Origin: Desulfobulbaceae bacterium BRH_c16a
GTDB taxonomy: Bacteria; Desulfobacterota; Desulfobulbia; Desulfobulbales; Desulfocapsaceae
NCBI GenBank assembly: GCA_000961725.1
Contig: LADS01000045.1
Coordinates: 1-64,000 of the forward strand
Direction: 5' to 3'
Length of the DNA stretch: 64,000 nucleotides
In this document: positions 1 to 9,765 of the stretch, piece by piece
How positions within the stretch are numbered: the stretch's first letter is position 1
Layout of the letters: the number at the start of each line of letters is the position of its first letter
Translations under genes and position numbers: made by a program
Notes under the pieces: generated by a model
The model's database searches: none
What the model saw: only the letters and a program-made list of their open reading frames with translations
What the model was told of the DNA's origin: nothing

Positions 1-601
1 TGTTGGGCTCTATCTGGCCCCGCCTGAGAGAGCTCTGGTGATCTCGGTGGATGAAAAACCAAGCATTCAGGCATTGGAGCGAGCTACTGGCTATGTCTGC
101 ACCAGCAACGGCAAAATTGTCCGCGGCCTCAAGAGTACCTATAAGCGGCACGGCACCTTGAATCTTTTTGCAGCGCTGAACGTAGCCACGGGTGCCATCC
201 ACACTCTGACCACGGAGTTTAAAAGGCGAGTAGAGTTTTTGGCGTTCATGGATCAGGTGCTCTTGGAGCTGCCCGGCAGTAATGAGAAAGAAATTCATGT
301 TATTCTCGACAATTATTGTATTCACAAACGCAATGACGAATGGCTGGCGCGACATCCGAACGTCAAATTTCATTTTACACCGACTTCTGCAAGTTGGCTA
401 AACCAAGTGGAGATATGGTTCGGAATCCTCTCCCGTAAAGCCCTGAAGAATGCAAGTTTTCAAAGCGTAAACGAACTATGTGCTGCCATCGAAGCCTTTG
501 TCGAAGCTTATCAACTGAACGCCAAGCCTTTCGTGTGGCGCAAGCGAGAAGTCAAAGGCTCGCAACTGAGAAATACTATCTCAAATTTATGCAAGTAAAC
601 A
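1..601 (+). mobile_element. Right part of an IS630-type insertion sequence
   Basis: The element is recognised only through its transposase gene. Its left end is outside the window. The right end must lie at or very near the transposase stop, because the neighbouring receptor gene ends normally (LVSKFKI) at base 602. No terminal inverted repeat could be checked without the left end. Confidence 0.6.
2..598 (+). CDS. IS630-family transposase, C-terminal part
   Basis: This is the C-terminal part of a DDE transposase of the IS630/Tc1-mariner type; the frame is open through the left window edge, so the N-terminal helix-turn-helix lies outside. Three acidic catalytic signatures can be seen: the D of DEKP just after the left edge, the D of ILDNYCIHK, and the E of NQVEIWFG. 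An internal GTG at 38 could be called as a start, but the codons before it read VGLYLAPPERAL, which is ordinary IS630 sequence, so the gene begins upstream. The stop is only 3 bases from the stop of the convergent chemotaxis receptor gene. Whether the element is intact cannot be judged from this window. Confidence 0.9.
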   Translation, partial: VGLYLAPPERALVISVDEKPSIQALERATGYVCTSNGKIVRGLKSTYKRHGTLNLFAALNVATGAIHTLTTEFKRRVEFLAFMDQVLLELPGSNEKEIHVILDNYCIHKRNDEWLARHPNVKFHFTPTSASWLNQVEIWFGILSRKALKNASFQSVNELCAAIEAFVEAYQLNAKPFVWRKREVKGSQLRNTISNLCK

Positions 602-2659
602 CTAGATTTTGAACTTCGACACCAGCTGCGTGAGTTTTTGCGACAGTTGCGACAGCTCATCGGCCGAGGTGCGAATATGTCGGCTGTTTTCCTTGACCTC
701 GACAGACCTTGCCTTGACCTGGGCCACCCCTTCCGACATCCTGCCGGTCATCGTGCTGCTGTTGGCCACATTGTGATTGATCTCGGTGATACCCCGGGAT
801 GCCTGGCTGACGTTGTTGACGATTTCGTTAGTGGTGATCGACTGCTCTTCCACGGCGGTCACGATAGTAGAGACAATGTCGTTCACATCGCCGATGACTG
901 TGGCTATCGAAGCGATATCCTTCACCGTTTCGCCGGTCTGGCGCTGGATTTCCTCAATGGCCGACTTGATCTTGCCGGTGGCGGCCGCGGTCTCTTTGGC
1001 CAGTTCCTTGATCTCGTTGGCCACCACAGCAAAGCCCTTGCCGGCATCTCCGGCCCTGGCCGCCTCGATGGTGGCGTTGAGGGCAAGCAGATTGGTCTGC
1101 TCGGAAATTTCGGTGATGGTCTCGGTCACCGTGCCGATTGCCCTGGCTGCCTCGCCGAGTTCTTTAACGCCGTCCTGGGCGCTTTTAGCTGTTGTTACCG
1201 CCTGTTCCGTGGTATTCCGCGCCCTGGCGCTGTTTTCTGCGATCTCTTTGATGGTGGTGCCCATCTCCTCGGAAGCCGAGGCAATCATGTCGAGATTGGT
1301 CGTCGATTCTTCCATCGCCGCCGACACCGAGTTGATATTATCGGAAACCTCGACAGCATTGCCGGAGGCCTCGTCAGCAATGGAGGTGGTGGAATCGGCA
1401 TTGATTACCATCTGCTCGGAGATGGTCGCAAGCTGGCTTGAGGCATGGGCCAAAGCGCGGGAGGAGGCAATGATATCCTGGAGCATCTCTTTCGATTTCT
1501 TTACCATCGCTCCTAGGGAGTTGGTGAGTTGACCGATGGCATCGAGGTTTTGGGAGTCAAAGTGAATAGTGTAATCGCCTTCCCCCACCTTGACACTTTT
1601 TTCCGCCAGGTCCTTCAGCGGTTTGTTGATGGAACGAACGAGGAAAATAGCCACCACGATGCCGGCAGCGACGACGATCAGGCCGATCAGCAGGTTGTTG
1701 CGAAGCATCTTTGCATCCAATCCGGCAATCAGGTCTTCCTTGTTCAAACCGGCTCCGATAAAAACACCCCATTCTTTGATAAATTTGACATACGTGAGTT
1801 TTTCCTGTCCCTCCCATGTGTAGGCGACAAAACCATCATTTTGATCCTTAAAAGCTGGGACCATGGTGAAAAGATTCGAGGCGGAGTCGAGCGTCGGGTG
1901 AATCAAAAATTTGCCGTCCTCTCCATAGACGAAGAAATAGCCGACACCCCCTACTTTGGTCCGGGAAATGAACTCCTGCACTTGCGGATTGAGGATAAGC
2001 TGACCGACATATATCGCTCCGACGATCTTTCCGCCACCATCGCGGATCGGGGAATAGGCCGTAAGATACCAGTCGTTTACTACAAATGCCTTGCCCCGGA
2101 AGGTTTCACCGTTCAGGATTGCCTTGTACACAGGACTATCCGATGGGATATAAGTCCCGGTGGCCCTTTGGCCGTCGACCTTTTTAACCGTGGTGGATAT
2201 ACGCAGCAGTTTATCGTCGACCAGTTGGAAGACGGTGGCGGAGGCGCCCGAGATAGTTGTTATGGAATCAACCAGATCGAAGGTGCCGTTAATAGCGCTG
2301 CTGCCATTTTTCAATTGCGGGATCTTCTGGGTATTCGCCTGTTTGGTGAATTGATTTACCAGGGTCTCTTCCCGCATTGTAGAGGTATCGAGCAATATTT
2401 CGCCATTTGATTTCAGTTCCTTTTCGAAAAACATCAGATCGCCGTCCAGTTTTTGTCGCAGGTTCTGGTCGTACATGATCAAGGCGTTGTAGACCGCCTG
2501 ATGACCGTCCTGAAGCGCCCTTTGTCCCAGGGAACAGAGGCCGTTATCAGCCATGCGGATCGCATTACCCGAGGTGATGAGGATGGAAACGACAGTGATC
2601 ATGACCACTGCGACAAAAAGCTTGGTGGTGAACTTAATGTTTTGCAGACTCTTCAGCAC
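602..2659 (-). CDS. Methyl-accepting chemotaxis protein (Cache-HAMP-MCP)
   Basis: This inner-membrane chemoreceptor senses a small ligand in the periplasm and controls the CheA kinase. A first membrane helix is at about 12-32, a periplasmic Cache_3/Cache_2-type sensor at about 40-310, a second helix at 322-342, HAMP at 343-395, and a long coiled-coil signalling domain whose conserved hairpin tip ([21 protein letters not shown]) is at 517-537. The protein ends in the usual LVxKFKI. The start is GTG, preceded by GGGAG at good spacing. The gene is monocistronic, convergent with the IS630 transposase and divergent from the ModF-like gene. The ligand is not predictable. Family assignment is certain. 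Confidence 0.95.
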   Translation of the reverse strand: MLKSLQNIKFTTKLFVAVVMITVVSILITSGNAIRMADNGLCSLGQRALQDGHQAVYNALIMYDQNLRQKLDGDLMFFEKELKSNGEILLDTSTMREETLVNQFTKQANTQKIPQLKNGSSAINGTFDLVDSITTISGASATVFQLVDDKLLRISTTVKKVDGQRATGTYIPSDSPVYKAILNGETFRGKAFVVNDWYLTAYSPIRDGGGKIVGAIYVGQLILNPQVQEFISRTKVGGVGYFFVYGEDGKFLIHPTLDSASNLFTMVPAFKDQNDGFVAYTWEGQEKLTYVKFIKEWGVFIGAGLNKEDLIAGLDAKMLRNNLLIGLIVVAAGIVVAIFLVRSINKPLKDLAEKSVKVGEGDYTIHFDSQNLDAIGQLTNSLGAMVKKSKEMLQDIIASSRALAHASSQLATISEQMVINADSTTSIADEASGNAVEVSDNINSVSAAMEESTTNLDMIASASEEMGTTIKEIAENSARARNTTEQAVTTAKSAQDGVKELGEAARAIGTVTETITEISEQTNLLALNATIEAARAGDAGKGFAVVANEIKELAKETAAATGKIKSAIEEIQRQTGETVKDIASIATVIGDVNDIVSTIVTAVEEQSITTNEIVNNVSQASRGITEINHNVANSSTMTGRMSEGVAQVKARSVEVKENSRHIRTSADELSQLSQKLTQLVSKFKI

Positions 2660-3035
2660 TTTTCAATCTCCCAGAATAAAATTTGGTTTGTTGAAGCGTA
2701 CACCGCTTCTCCAGTCAATAGCATTAGCCTCGCGCCCAGAACGGGGTCTTTGCACAAGGAGTTGTATTCAAGAAGGATGGTATGTTTGGCCGCATTCATA
2801 TGATTGATTGTGCACCGCGACCACGTTAAATGTCTTCCATTGTATTGAAAAATTCGATCCTGTGTAAAAACGTCGTAGCAAATTTATTCAAAAAATGCAT
2901 TGAAATATTTGGAAAATTCTGCTCATGCCCGGATGCCAACAAGCAGTCTATGGCCAATTTGCATATGACGCACAAATAACGTGACCTGATCGGATCATGC
3001 GTTGCAAATTCCGGCTCCCATGGTAAATTCGCCGA
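2660..3035. other. Intergenic region between divergent genes
   Basis: These 376 bases separate the start of the chemoreceptor (-) from the start of the ModF-like gene (+), so both promoters must lie here. The stretch from about 2840 to 2925 is AT-rich. No gene, convincing operator or terminator was seen. Confidence 0.4.
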
Positions 3036-4427
3036 ATGCAAATCAAAAAGTTTACTCATTTCGGCCTTATCATCGACGAATTGACTACCGCCCAGGGAGA
3101 AAGCTGGTGCTTTTTAGGTGACAACCGATCCGGTATCGATCAGTTTGTTGCTTTACTCTCGGCGCGGCTCGCCAACTATTCCGCGGATCTTCTGCATCTC
3201 CCCGAACGAGCTGCTTTCCTGACCTTCCAGACCCAGCAGGAGATATTTGAGGAAGAGCTGCGTAACGACGACAGCGACTTTCTCGACAGGCAGGACCCAG
3301 GCACTCTGGTTCGCGAATTTCTGCCCGATTACCGCAACTATCTTCCCTTGCTGAAAAGCTTCGGCATGGACCGTTGTCTTGATCTGGGCTACCGGCATCT
3401 CAGTTCCGGACAGGCGAGAAAGCTGCTGTTGCTGCGCGAGCTGACCGGCGGAGCAACTACTCTCTTGATTGAGAACCCATACGACGGCCTTGACCAGGCA
3501 AGTTGTCATGAACTGAACCACACGCTCCATCAGTTGGCTGGACACAACATAGAACTGATTGTAACCGTCAACAGGACTGACGATATTCCTCCGTGGTGCA
3601 GCCATCTGGCACTTATCAGCGAGGGGCGCTTGAGCCATTCGGGGCCGAAAGATGAGATTTTGCCCCTGATTGTGAGAGACCTGGCATCCAGCCTGCGAAA
3701 AAACGATGCAGTCGCCTCCGTTTTGCTGAGTCCGGGGCACGCTCGGGAAAATAGCCGGGAGGAGCTAGTTTATCTGCAGGACGGCTTTGCCGGTTACGGC
3801 GACAACACCTTGTTTGCAGGCCTGAACCTGACCATTCATACCGGCGACCATACGCTCATCACCGGACACAACGGCTGCGGCAAATCGACTCTTCTCGATA
3901 TGATTACCGGCGACAATTCTAAATGTTATGCTAATACAATGAGGGTCTTCGGGCAAAGACGCGGGACCGGCGAATCGATCTGGGAGATAAAAAAGCAAAT
4001 GGGCATCGTCTCGCCTTCCCTGCACCGGGAACACCGGATACCCGGCAGCGCCCTTCAGGTGGTTCTTTCCGGACTGTTCGATTCCATCGGACTGTACAAG
4101 AAAGTTTCCCCGGTCGAAATCAAAACCGCCCGGCTTTGGCTCGCCTGGATCGATCTCCAGGACAAGTCTGAAACTCCCTTCCGGCGCCTCAGTTTTGCCG
4201 AACAGCGACAGGTCCTTATTGCCCGGGCGTTGATCAAACGGCCGAAGCTGCTCATCCTCGACGAACCGACACAGGGACTCGACGATATCAATCGCAATGT
4301 TCTCCTCGATCTCCTCGAAAAAGCCGCTGCCTTAAATCTCACCACCATGCTCTTTGTCAGCCACAGAAAGGATGAACAACGCCCGTTTTTTCGCCGGGAG
4401 ATCAAGCTCGACTCCTTTACCCCATGA
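3036..4427 (+). CDS. ModF-like protein with two ABC ATPase domains
   Basis: This soluble protein has two ABC-type ATPase domains in one chain and no membrane segments, as in E. coli ModF/PhrA (about 490 residues). The N-terminal domain (about 1-220) is degenerate: its Walker A reads GDNRSGID, lacking the lysine, and its Walker B region is LLIENPYDGLD; its signature is LSSGQ. The C-terminal domain (about 235-460) looks active, with Walker A GHNGCGKST, signature LSFAEQ and Walker B LLILDEPTQGLD. No molybdate transporter genes are adjacent, so the ModF name is by family only and the role is unknown. The start is ATG with a weak ribosome binding site. Confidence 0.85.
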   Translation: MQIKKFTHFGLIIDELTTAQGESWCFLGDNRSGIDQFVALLSARLANYSADLLHLPERAAFLTFQTQQEIFEEELRNDDSDFLDRQDPGTLVREFLPDYRNYLPLLKSFGMDRCLDLGYRHLSSGQARKLLLLRELTGGATTLLIENPYDGLDQASCHELNHTLHQLAGHNIELIVTVNRTDDIPPWCSHLALISEGRLSHSGPKDEILPLIVRDLASSLRKNDAVASVLLSPGHARENSREELVYLQDGFAGYGDNTLFAGLNLTIHTGDHTLITGHNGCGKSTLLDMITGDNSKCYANTMRVFGQRRGTGESIWEIKKQMGIVSPSLHREHRIPGSALQVVLSGLFDSIGLYKKVSPVEIKTARLWLAWIDLQDKSETPFRRLSFAEQRQVLIARALIKRPKLLILDEPTQGLDDINRNVLLDLLEKAAALNLTTMLFVSHRKDEQRPFFRREIKLDSFTP

Positions 4428-4491
4428 TGGTACATTGACACATTTGCAGTAACAACCATTTCAACCAATACATTCCTCAGCGGATAGAACG

Positions 4492-7023
4492 ATGATCAGG
4501 AAAATCCGGCGACTGCTGACAAGCTTATGGTATGGCTTGGTTTCTCCACAATATCGGCTGGCCAAAAGATCCGGTTTTTTCGACCACTCCTTTTATCTCG
4601 ATCAATATCAAGATGTTGCCGCATCGGGCGCGGACCCTCTGGTGCACTACGTTACCAAAGGTTTTGCCGAACTTCGCCAGCCGTTTCCTCTCTTTTTTGC
4701 CTTGTATTATCTGCAGCAAATCCCTGCATTGGTTAAAAACAACGAGAGCCCTCTTCGCCATTTCCTTCGACTGGGCAGGTATCGGGGATACGCCGCACAT
4801 CATTTTATCGAGGGGGAAGACTCTGCACAAATGGCTCCTGGAATCGATTCCGCCGGGCCGGATCCGCTCACCCACTTCATTATGGAAGGAGGAAGCAGCG
4901 CTTCTCCGCTGCCCTATTTCGATCCGGAATTCTACTGCACCAGGTATGCCGATGCTGCCGGGCACATTACCGATCCGCAGGCGGCGTACAAGCATTACCT
5001 GTCGGTCGGCTTAAGGCAAAAAAGGCAACCCGGAGTCTATTTCGATACCGGCTGGTACCTCGACAAGACCCCGATCCTCCACGACCGGGACCTTGATCCG
5101 ATCAGCCATTATTACATGTATGGCATCCTCGAGAAAAAAAGCCCGTCGCCGCTCTTCGATCCCGCTTTTTATGCGAAGACCTATGTTGTTCAGGTGGGCG
5201 AGGATCTCTTTGCCCATTATCTTCGTAACGAGTCGACGGAGGGTCGGCAACCGTGTTGCTGGTTCGATCCCGCCTTCTATCGACAAAGATACCTTGCAGG
5301 CGGGCACGATCCGGTTTCGCCCCTCAGGCACTATCTTCAGCAGGGATATCGCGAAAAATTGTACCCAAACCAGCGTGTCGCCGATCTTGCCGTAAAACCG
5401 CTCATCTCTGTGATTGTCCCGGTCTATAATGTCGCACCGGCCCATTTAAACAACTGTATCCGGTCGGTGCTCTACCAGTCCTATCCACACTGGGAACTTT
5501 GTCTTGCCGACGATTGCAGCACCCATACGGACATTCGCCCCCTGCTTGAGCATTGGGCCGCATCGGACAGCAGGATTAAAGTGGTCTTTCTCGCCGAGAA
5601 TGGCGGGATTTCCGCGGCGACCAATGCAGCTGCGGCTGCTGCCGAGGGAAGCTATCTGGCATTTCTCGATAACGACGATGAACTCACTCCGGAGGCCCTT
5701 TTTTCTTTTGCCCAGGCGATCAACAGCCACGGAGGCGACCTCTTCTACAGCGATGAGGATCTTATCGGCGACGACGGCACCCGGTTCAGCATATTCCGCA
5801 AGCCCGGATTCAACCGCGAACTGCTGCTCTGCCATAACTATGTTACCCATTGCGTTGTCGCGACAAAGACGTTGTATGAGAATGTCGGAGGGTGTGACTG
5901 CGAACTGAACGGGGCGCAGGATCTCGATCTTTTCCTGAAACTCTCGGAACAGGCCGAGCGGGTTATTCATATTCCGGAAATTCTCTATCATTGGCGAGCA
6001 TCCGAATCATCGACCAGCATCAATCATTTGCAAAAGGAATACGCCAACGAGGCGGGAAGGCAAAGCGTTGCCAATGCCCTGACCCGCCGGGGCGTAACTG
6101 CGACGGTTGAATGTACCGAGCTGAAATTTTTCTACCGGGCCCGGAGAAGGCTTCGTGATGACCTTTCAGTCACTGTTCTGGTGGGTTGGCAGAGGCCGAC
6201 GGAAGATTTTAATTTGTGGCTGAGTCGGCTGATCGCTACGGCCGGCTATCAGATCATGCAAGTCGTGATTGCGGTTGACTCGCCGGAGCGGGTCGATGCA
6301 GTTCAAAAGGCGGGCTCGGCTCTCGGTGTCGAGACGGTCGGCTTTATGGTCTCCGGCGATACTGACTTGACCACCGTCTACAATCGCAGCTGCGAGTACA
6401 TCCGCGGGGAGTTTGTGGTTCTCGCCGACAGCTTTCTGGAGGTTACCGGCGACGGCTGGCTGGCCGCCCTGCTTGAATACGGCCAACACGAAGAAACAGG
6501 TCTCGTTGGCGGGAAAACGAATTTTCCAGCCGACCAGCCGCAGGTTACCCCGATTCCGGACTGCAGCCTCACTTCACCCTCCTATTACGCGCGTTTTCTC
6601 ACAACCTGCTCGGTACTGATGAATGGCCTTCAATGCCCCCAGGAAGTTCGCAGCGTGGGTAGTGAATTGTGTCTTGTCCGAGCCTCTTTACTAAAGGATG
6701 CCGGTGGCTTCAAAGGAACTGATTTTCCTATCCTCTTTTTTATCCACGATCTTTGCTTCAGGTTGCACCAGCAGAGAAAGATACATATCTATACTCCATA
6801 TTGCTACTCGACAATAAAGACATATCCCGGTATTCCCTCGGACCGTGAACTTCTGTCATTGCAGCTCGAAAAGGCCCGGTTTCAACAGAGTTGGTTTAAC
6901 CTTCTCGACCAGGGAGATCCCTTTTACAATCAGGGTTTGCTTGAGGATCGCCACCTGTCGACAGATGAATTTAGAAGCTGGCTCACCAGTTCTCCCGCTG
7001 CTTCAACGCATACCTCAACCTGA
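4492..7023 (+). CDS. Glycosyltransferase family 2 protein with N-terminal repeats
   Basis: This is a large glycosyltransferase, probably for surface or exported polysaccharide. The first 300 residues contain repeats built on FDxxFYxxxY followed by a HYxxxG-like block; clear copies start near 30, 143, 184, 222 and 258, with more degenerate copies between. A GT-A fold GT2 domain follows (about 303-520) with ISVIVPVYN, the metal-binding DNDD at 393-396, and NGAQDLDLFLKL plus YHWRAS near 473-504. A second GT2-like domain without an obvious DxD occupies about 555-800. No transmembrane segments are evident. A small gene follows 12 bases later. The substrate is unknown. Confidence 0.88.
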   Translation: MIRKIRRLLTSLWYGLVSPQYRLAKRSGFFDHSFYLDQYQDVAASGADPLVHYVTKGFAELRQPFPLFFALYYLQQIPALVKNNESPLRHFLRLGRYRGYAAHHFIEGEDSAQMAPGIDSAGPDPLTHFIMEGGSSASPLPYFDPEFYCTRYADAAGHITDPQAAYKHYLSVGLRQKRQPGVYFDTGWYLDKTPILHDRDLDPISHYYMYGILEKKSPSPLFDPAFYAKTYVVQVGEDLFAHYLRNESTEGRQPCCWFDPAFYRQRYLAGGHDPVSPLRHYLQQGYREKLYPNQRVADLAVKPLISVIVPVYNVAPAHLNNCIRSVLYQSYPHWELCLADDCSTHTDIRPLLEHWAASDSRIKVVFLAENGGISAATNAAAAAAEGSYLAFLDNDDELTPEALFSFAQAINSHGGDLFYSDEDLIGDDGTRFSIFRKPGFNRELLLCHNYVTHCVVATKTLYENVGGCDCELNGAQDLDLFLKLSEQAERVIHIPEILYHWRASESSTSINHLQKEYANEAGRQSVANALTRRGVTATVECTELKFFYRARRRLRDDLSVTVLVGWQRPTEDFNLWLSRLIATAGYQIMQVVIAVDSPERVDAVQKAGSALGVETVGFMVSGDTDLTTVYNRSCEYIRGEFVVLADSFLEVTGDGWLAALLEYGQHEETGLVGGKTNFPADQPQVTPIPDCSLTSPSYYARFLTTCSVLMNGLQCPQEVRSVGSELCLVRASLLKDAGGFKGTDFPILFFIHDLCFRLHQQRKIHIYTPYCYSTIKTYPGIPSDRELLSLQLEKARFQQSWFNLLDQGDPFYNQGLLEDRHLSTDEFRSWLTSSPAASTHTST

Positions 7024-7035
7024 AGGACTTTCCCT

Positions 7036-7572
7036 ATGGACCCGGATGATCTTACTGCGAAGAATTTTCTGGACGAACTGTATCGACTGACTCATGGAGA
7101 CATGGCAGCCCAGGTCTCCATGTATGATGTTGGCTCGACTCTTGGCCTGAATAAAGTCGAGTCCGGGAGTCTGGCCGAAACGCTCATTGTCGAAGGTCTG
7201 GTTGAGTTGAAGACCCTTGCCGGGGGGATCGGCATCACCAGTGACGGCCTGGCGAACCTGGGCATTGCCGCTCCCGCCGACACTACGGCCGAGGCAACCC
7301 TGGCTTTCAGCAATGGTCCGGTGATAAATGATCGGGATCGGATGATGATCGAAAAGATTATCCGGCAGATTAAAGAGGGAATCACCGGTCAACCGGTTGC
7401 CTATGACAATCTGGAAGAGATTGTCATCGACCTCAAGACCATCGAATTACACCTGCTCTCGCCGCGACCAAAGGTTTCTGTACTGCGTGCGCTTCTGCGT
7501 TCGGCCCATGAAGCTCTCGTCAGCGCAGGCATCACCAACAGCGCGACCGAGTTCAAAGCGCTTATCACCTGA
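7036..7572 (+). CDS. Hypothetical protein, possible N-terminal winged helix
   Basis: This 178-residue soluble protein was not recognised as a named family. Residues about 10-85 resemble a winged-helix fold (a helix-turn-helix-like segment DVGSTLGLNKVESGSLAETLIVEGLVE, given here only by its ends, then a GIGITSDG turn), and the C-terminal half is helical. It starts 12 bases after the glycosyltransferase stop, with GAAGGA overlapping that junction, so it is probably co-transcribed. A strong hairpin terminator follows. Its function, including any DNA binding, is inference. Confidence 0.7.
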   Translation: MDPDDLTAKNFLDELYRLTHGDMAAQVSMYDVGSTLGLNKVESGSLAETLIVEGLVELKTLAGGIGITSDGLANLGIAAPADTTAEATLAFSNGPVINDRDRMMIEKIIRQIKEGITGQPVAYDNLEEIVIDLKTIELHLLSPRPKVSVLRALLRSAHEALVSAGITNSATEFKALIT

Positions 7573-7591
7573 AACGGCTTCGTTGAAAAAG

Positions 7592-7630
7592 AAAAGGGGG
7601 CATCAACCATGCAGGTTGATTCCCCCTTTT
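7592..7630. terminator. Bidirectional Rho-independent terminator
   Basis: A near-perfect hairpin is formed by AAAAGGGGG plus ATCAACC on the left and GGTTGAT plus CCCCCTTTT on the right, with an ATGC loop. It carries A and T tracts on the proper sides for both strands and lies between the convergent small protein gene and apbE. Confidence 0.85.
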
Positions 7631-7652
7631 GCGATCAAAAACGAACTTATTA

Positions 7653-8690
7653 TTATACCTGCCAGCCTGCCGAGTGCTTGACATCGCCATCCTTGCCGAT
7701 AACAAAGCATTCGCAATCGGCTTGCCTGTTGATAAACTGGATACCGGCAACCGGCTCCATGACAAAAACGCTGGTGGCAAGAGCATCGGCATCCATAACA
7801 GTCGGCGCTACAACCGTTACACTGCTCGCGAGTTGAGGAGAATGTCCGGTACGGCTGTTGATAATGTGATGGAAGAGTTTTTCTTTATCGTAGTAAATCT
7901 CATAGTTGCCGGAGGTGGCTATTGCGCCGTCCTGCATCGTAATTATATCGGGATACTCTTTGGTTTTCGCAGGGTCCTGAATGGCAACCGTCCAGGCCTT
8001 ACCCCCGGCAGCCTTGCCGCTGGTGCGAATATCTCCGCCGGCATTGATGAGATGGTTGGCCACGCCCCCTGCCCGTAATACCTCCGAGGCTCTATCGACA
8101 ATATATCCTTTGGCGATCCCGTCGAGGGTTATAGCCATCTCGCTCTTGCCGAAAAGCAACGAACCACTCTGAAAATGGATATTTTCACTGCCTACAAGCT
8201 TCAGAGTTTGATTAATTTCAGCCTCGGTCGGAATATGATCGACGGCCAGGCTGTTCTTATACAGATCGACAAGAGGTTTGACTGTGATATCGAATGCCCC
8301 GCCGGTCTCACGATTGTAGTAGAGTGAACGAGCCACCAGTTCGAGCACTTCCTGGGGAGCGGCCTCAAGCTTGCCGCCGCCATTCAGGGATCCTATAGGA
8401 GAAGTCTTTTCATAGTGGGTAAGCATTGTGTTCAGTCTGTCGATCTCCTCGAAAGCCAGACCGATTGCCTCTTCGGCCTCATCCCGTGAAGGATGGATGG
8501 CAGTCATCGCCACAAAAGTGCCCATGGCCAGTCTGGTCTTCGTTACTTTGTACTCCTTGCGACCAAAGAGAAAGGCTTCAGCTTTTTCGGCAGGGAGCAA
8601 AGCAGCTGATGCGGCACCAAGTCCCAAGAGGCCGGAGAGTTTTAAAAACGATCTTCTTTTTTGATCAAAGGGAGTCTCTGGATTTTTCAT
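7653..8690 (-). CDS. apbE: FAD:protein FMN transferase ApbE
   Basis: ApbE covalently attaches FMN, taken from FAD, to a threonine of exported flavoproteins, including RnfG and RnfD. The protein has a Tat-type signal (QKRRSFLKLSG near residue 11), and the conserved flavin/metal-binding segments TLDGIAKGYIVD, NAGGDIRTSG and HHIINSRTGH. It lies 117-150 bases downstream of rnfB on the same strand, fitting its role in loading Rnf subunits. The ATG at 8690 is chosen because it gives a normal short Tat n-region; an in-frame ATG at 8723 would add 11 residues. Neither has a strong ribosome binding site. Confidence 0.93.
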   Translation of the reverse strand: MKNPETPFDQKRRSFLKLSGLLGLGAASAALLPAEKAEAFLFGRKEYKVTKTRLAMGTFVAMTAIHPSRDEAEEAIGLAFEEIDRLNTMLTHYEKTSPIGSLNGGGKLEAAPQEVLELVARSLYYNRETGGAFDITVKPLVDLYKNSLAVDHIPTEAEINQTLKLVGSENIHFQSGSLLFGKSEMAITLDGIAKGYIVDRASEVLRAGGVANHLINAGGDIRTSGKAAGGKAWTVAIQDPAKTKEYPDIITMQDGAIATSGNYEIYYDKEKLFHHIINSRTGHSPQLASSVTVVAPTVMDADALATSVFVMEPVAGIQFINRQADCECFVIGKDGDVKHSAGWQV

Positions 8691-8820
8691 ATCAGTTACC
8701 AATCTTGAATTGTGAGGAGACATTACGAAATCAGTGCTTCATGAAGACTCTTTCGTAACGGCTCCTTATGCCGTTTTGGGTATTCTATTTATTTTTATCA
8801 GTAGTTCTGGAAGCTTAACA

Positions 8821-8837
8821 CCCCACATGGGGGGGGG
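8821..8837. repeat. G9 homopolymer tract with small hairpin after rnfB
   Basis: Nine consecutive G residues (8829-8837) begin two bases beyond the rnfB stop codon. CCCC-ACAT-GGGG at 8821-8832 can form a short stem. A second possible stem, AACGGC/GCCGTT, lies at 8757-8775. These may act together as a weak terminator or processing site between rnfB and apbE. Confidence 0.4.
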
Positions 8838-8839
8838 TA

Positions 8840-9715
8840 CTAATGAGCCATCTTAAGACCGTCGACGGCATTTCTGGCTATTGCCTGGCGACCTTGATAA
8901 TGTCTGAAGATATCTCTCGGGCATTTGGTCACGCAGGCGTTCTCGCAGCTTGGTCCGTAGGCGATACATGCCTTGTGATCGATTTTCACCACATTGTCTT
9001 CATACGCCACCGCACCTGCCGGACATGCCTTCACGCACATCTTACAGCCAATGCATCCCACCTGACAGACAGCCTTGACATTTTTGCCGAGATCTTTGGT
9101 CGAGCAGGGCACAAATACCCTTGCCTTGATGGTCTGGAGCTCGATAATTTTTTTCGGGCAGGTTCGTACACAGACGCCGCAGCTGACGCATTTATCGGGA
9201 TTGACAATGGGGAAATTTTCGACCATTTCGATGGCGTCAAATGGGCAGACAGCTGCGCACTCGCCCAAGCCGATACAGGCATACTGACAAGCGGAGGGGC
9301 CGCCGAAGCTGAGATTGGCAGCAGTGCATGAAGCAAATCCGTAATATTCATGCTTATGGCTGACCCTGCCTTCAACCCTTGAGCAGCGAACCACAGCCAG
9401 CTGGTCCTCGACAGAAGCCATCTTCTTGCCGGTCAATTCGGCAACTCGATTAGCGACCTTTTCTTTTCCTGGAAAACAGAGGTTGGGTGGAACATCGGGA
9501 TCGTTCACCACCGCGATAGCATATCCTTCACACCCCGGATAGCCACAGCCACCGCATTGAGCGAGCGGCAAAGACTCCACCACCTCTTCGATCAGAGGAT
9601 TGACCTCGACCGCAAATTTATGAGCGGCAAGAGCCAGACCGATACCAAAAAACAGGCCGATACAGCCAAGCAGAACCAAGCCGCCTAATGCTAATTTAAC
9701 TAATTCCGGATCCAT
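8840..9715 (-). CDS. rnfB: Rnf complex subunit RnfB (polyferredoxin)
   Basis: RnfB is the membrane-anchored iron-sulphur subunit that takes electrons from ferredoxin in the Rnf ferredoxin:NAD+ oxidoreductase. An N-terminal membrane helix (about 5-27) is followed by the CGGCGYPGCEGYA four-cysteine motif that binds a [4Fe-4S] cluster, then ferredoxin motifs CIGLGECAAVCP, CVSCGVCVRTCP, CIGCKMCVKACP and a C-terminal CxxxxxxCxxxCxxxCP-like set. With 291 residues it is longer than the E. coli form (about 190), like the polyferredoxin type of other Desulfobacterota. It is the last rnf gene of the operon, before apbE. Confidence 0.96.
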   Translation of the reverse strand: MDPELVKLALGGLVLLGCIGLFFGIGLALAAHKFAVEVNPLIEEVVESLPLAQCGGCGYPGCEGYAIAVVNDPDVPPNLCFPGKEKVANRVAELTGKKMASVEDQLAVVRCSRVEGRVSHKHEYYGFASCTAANLSFGGPSACQYACIGLGECAAVCPFDAIEMVENFPIVNPDKCVSCGVCVRTCPKKIIELQTIKARVFVPCSTKDLGKNVKAVCQVGCIGCKMCVKACPAGAVAYEDNVVKIDHKACIAYGPSCENACVTKCPRDIFRHYQGRQAIARNAVDGLKMAH

Positions 9716-9765
9716 ATCTATCTACTCTCAAACAAAATCTGGTTAATCTTCGTCAGTGGCGGGAC

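Noticed and set aside
2826-3059. 77-codon minus frame in the gap before the ModF-like gene
   Set aside because: Overlaps the start of that gene and has no family or ribosome binding site.
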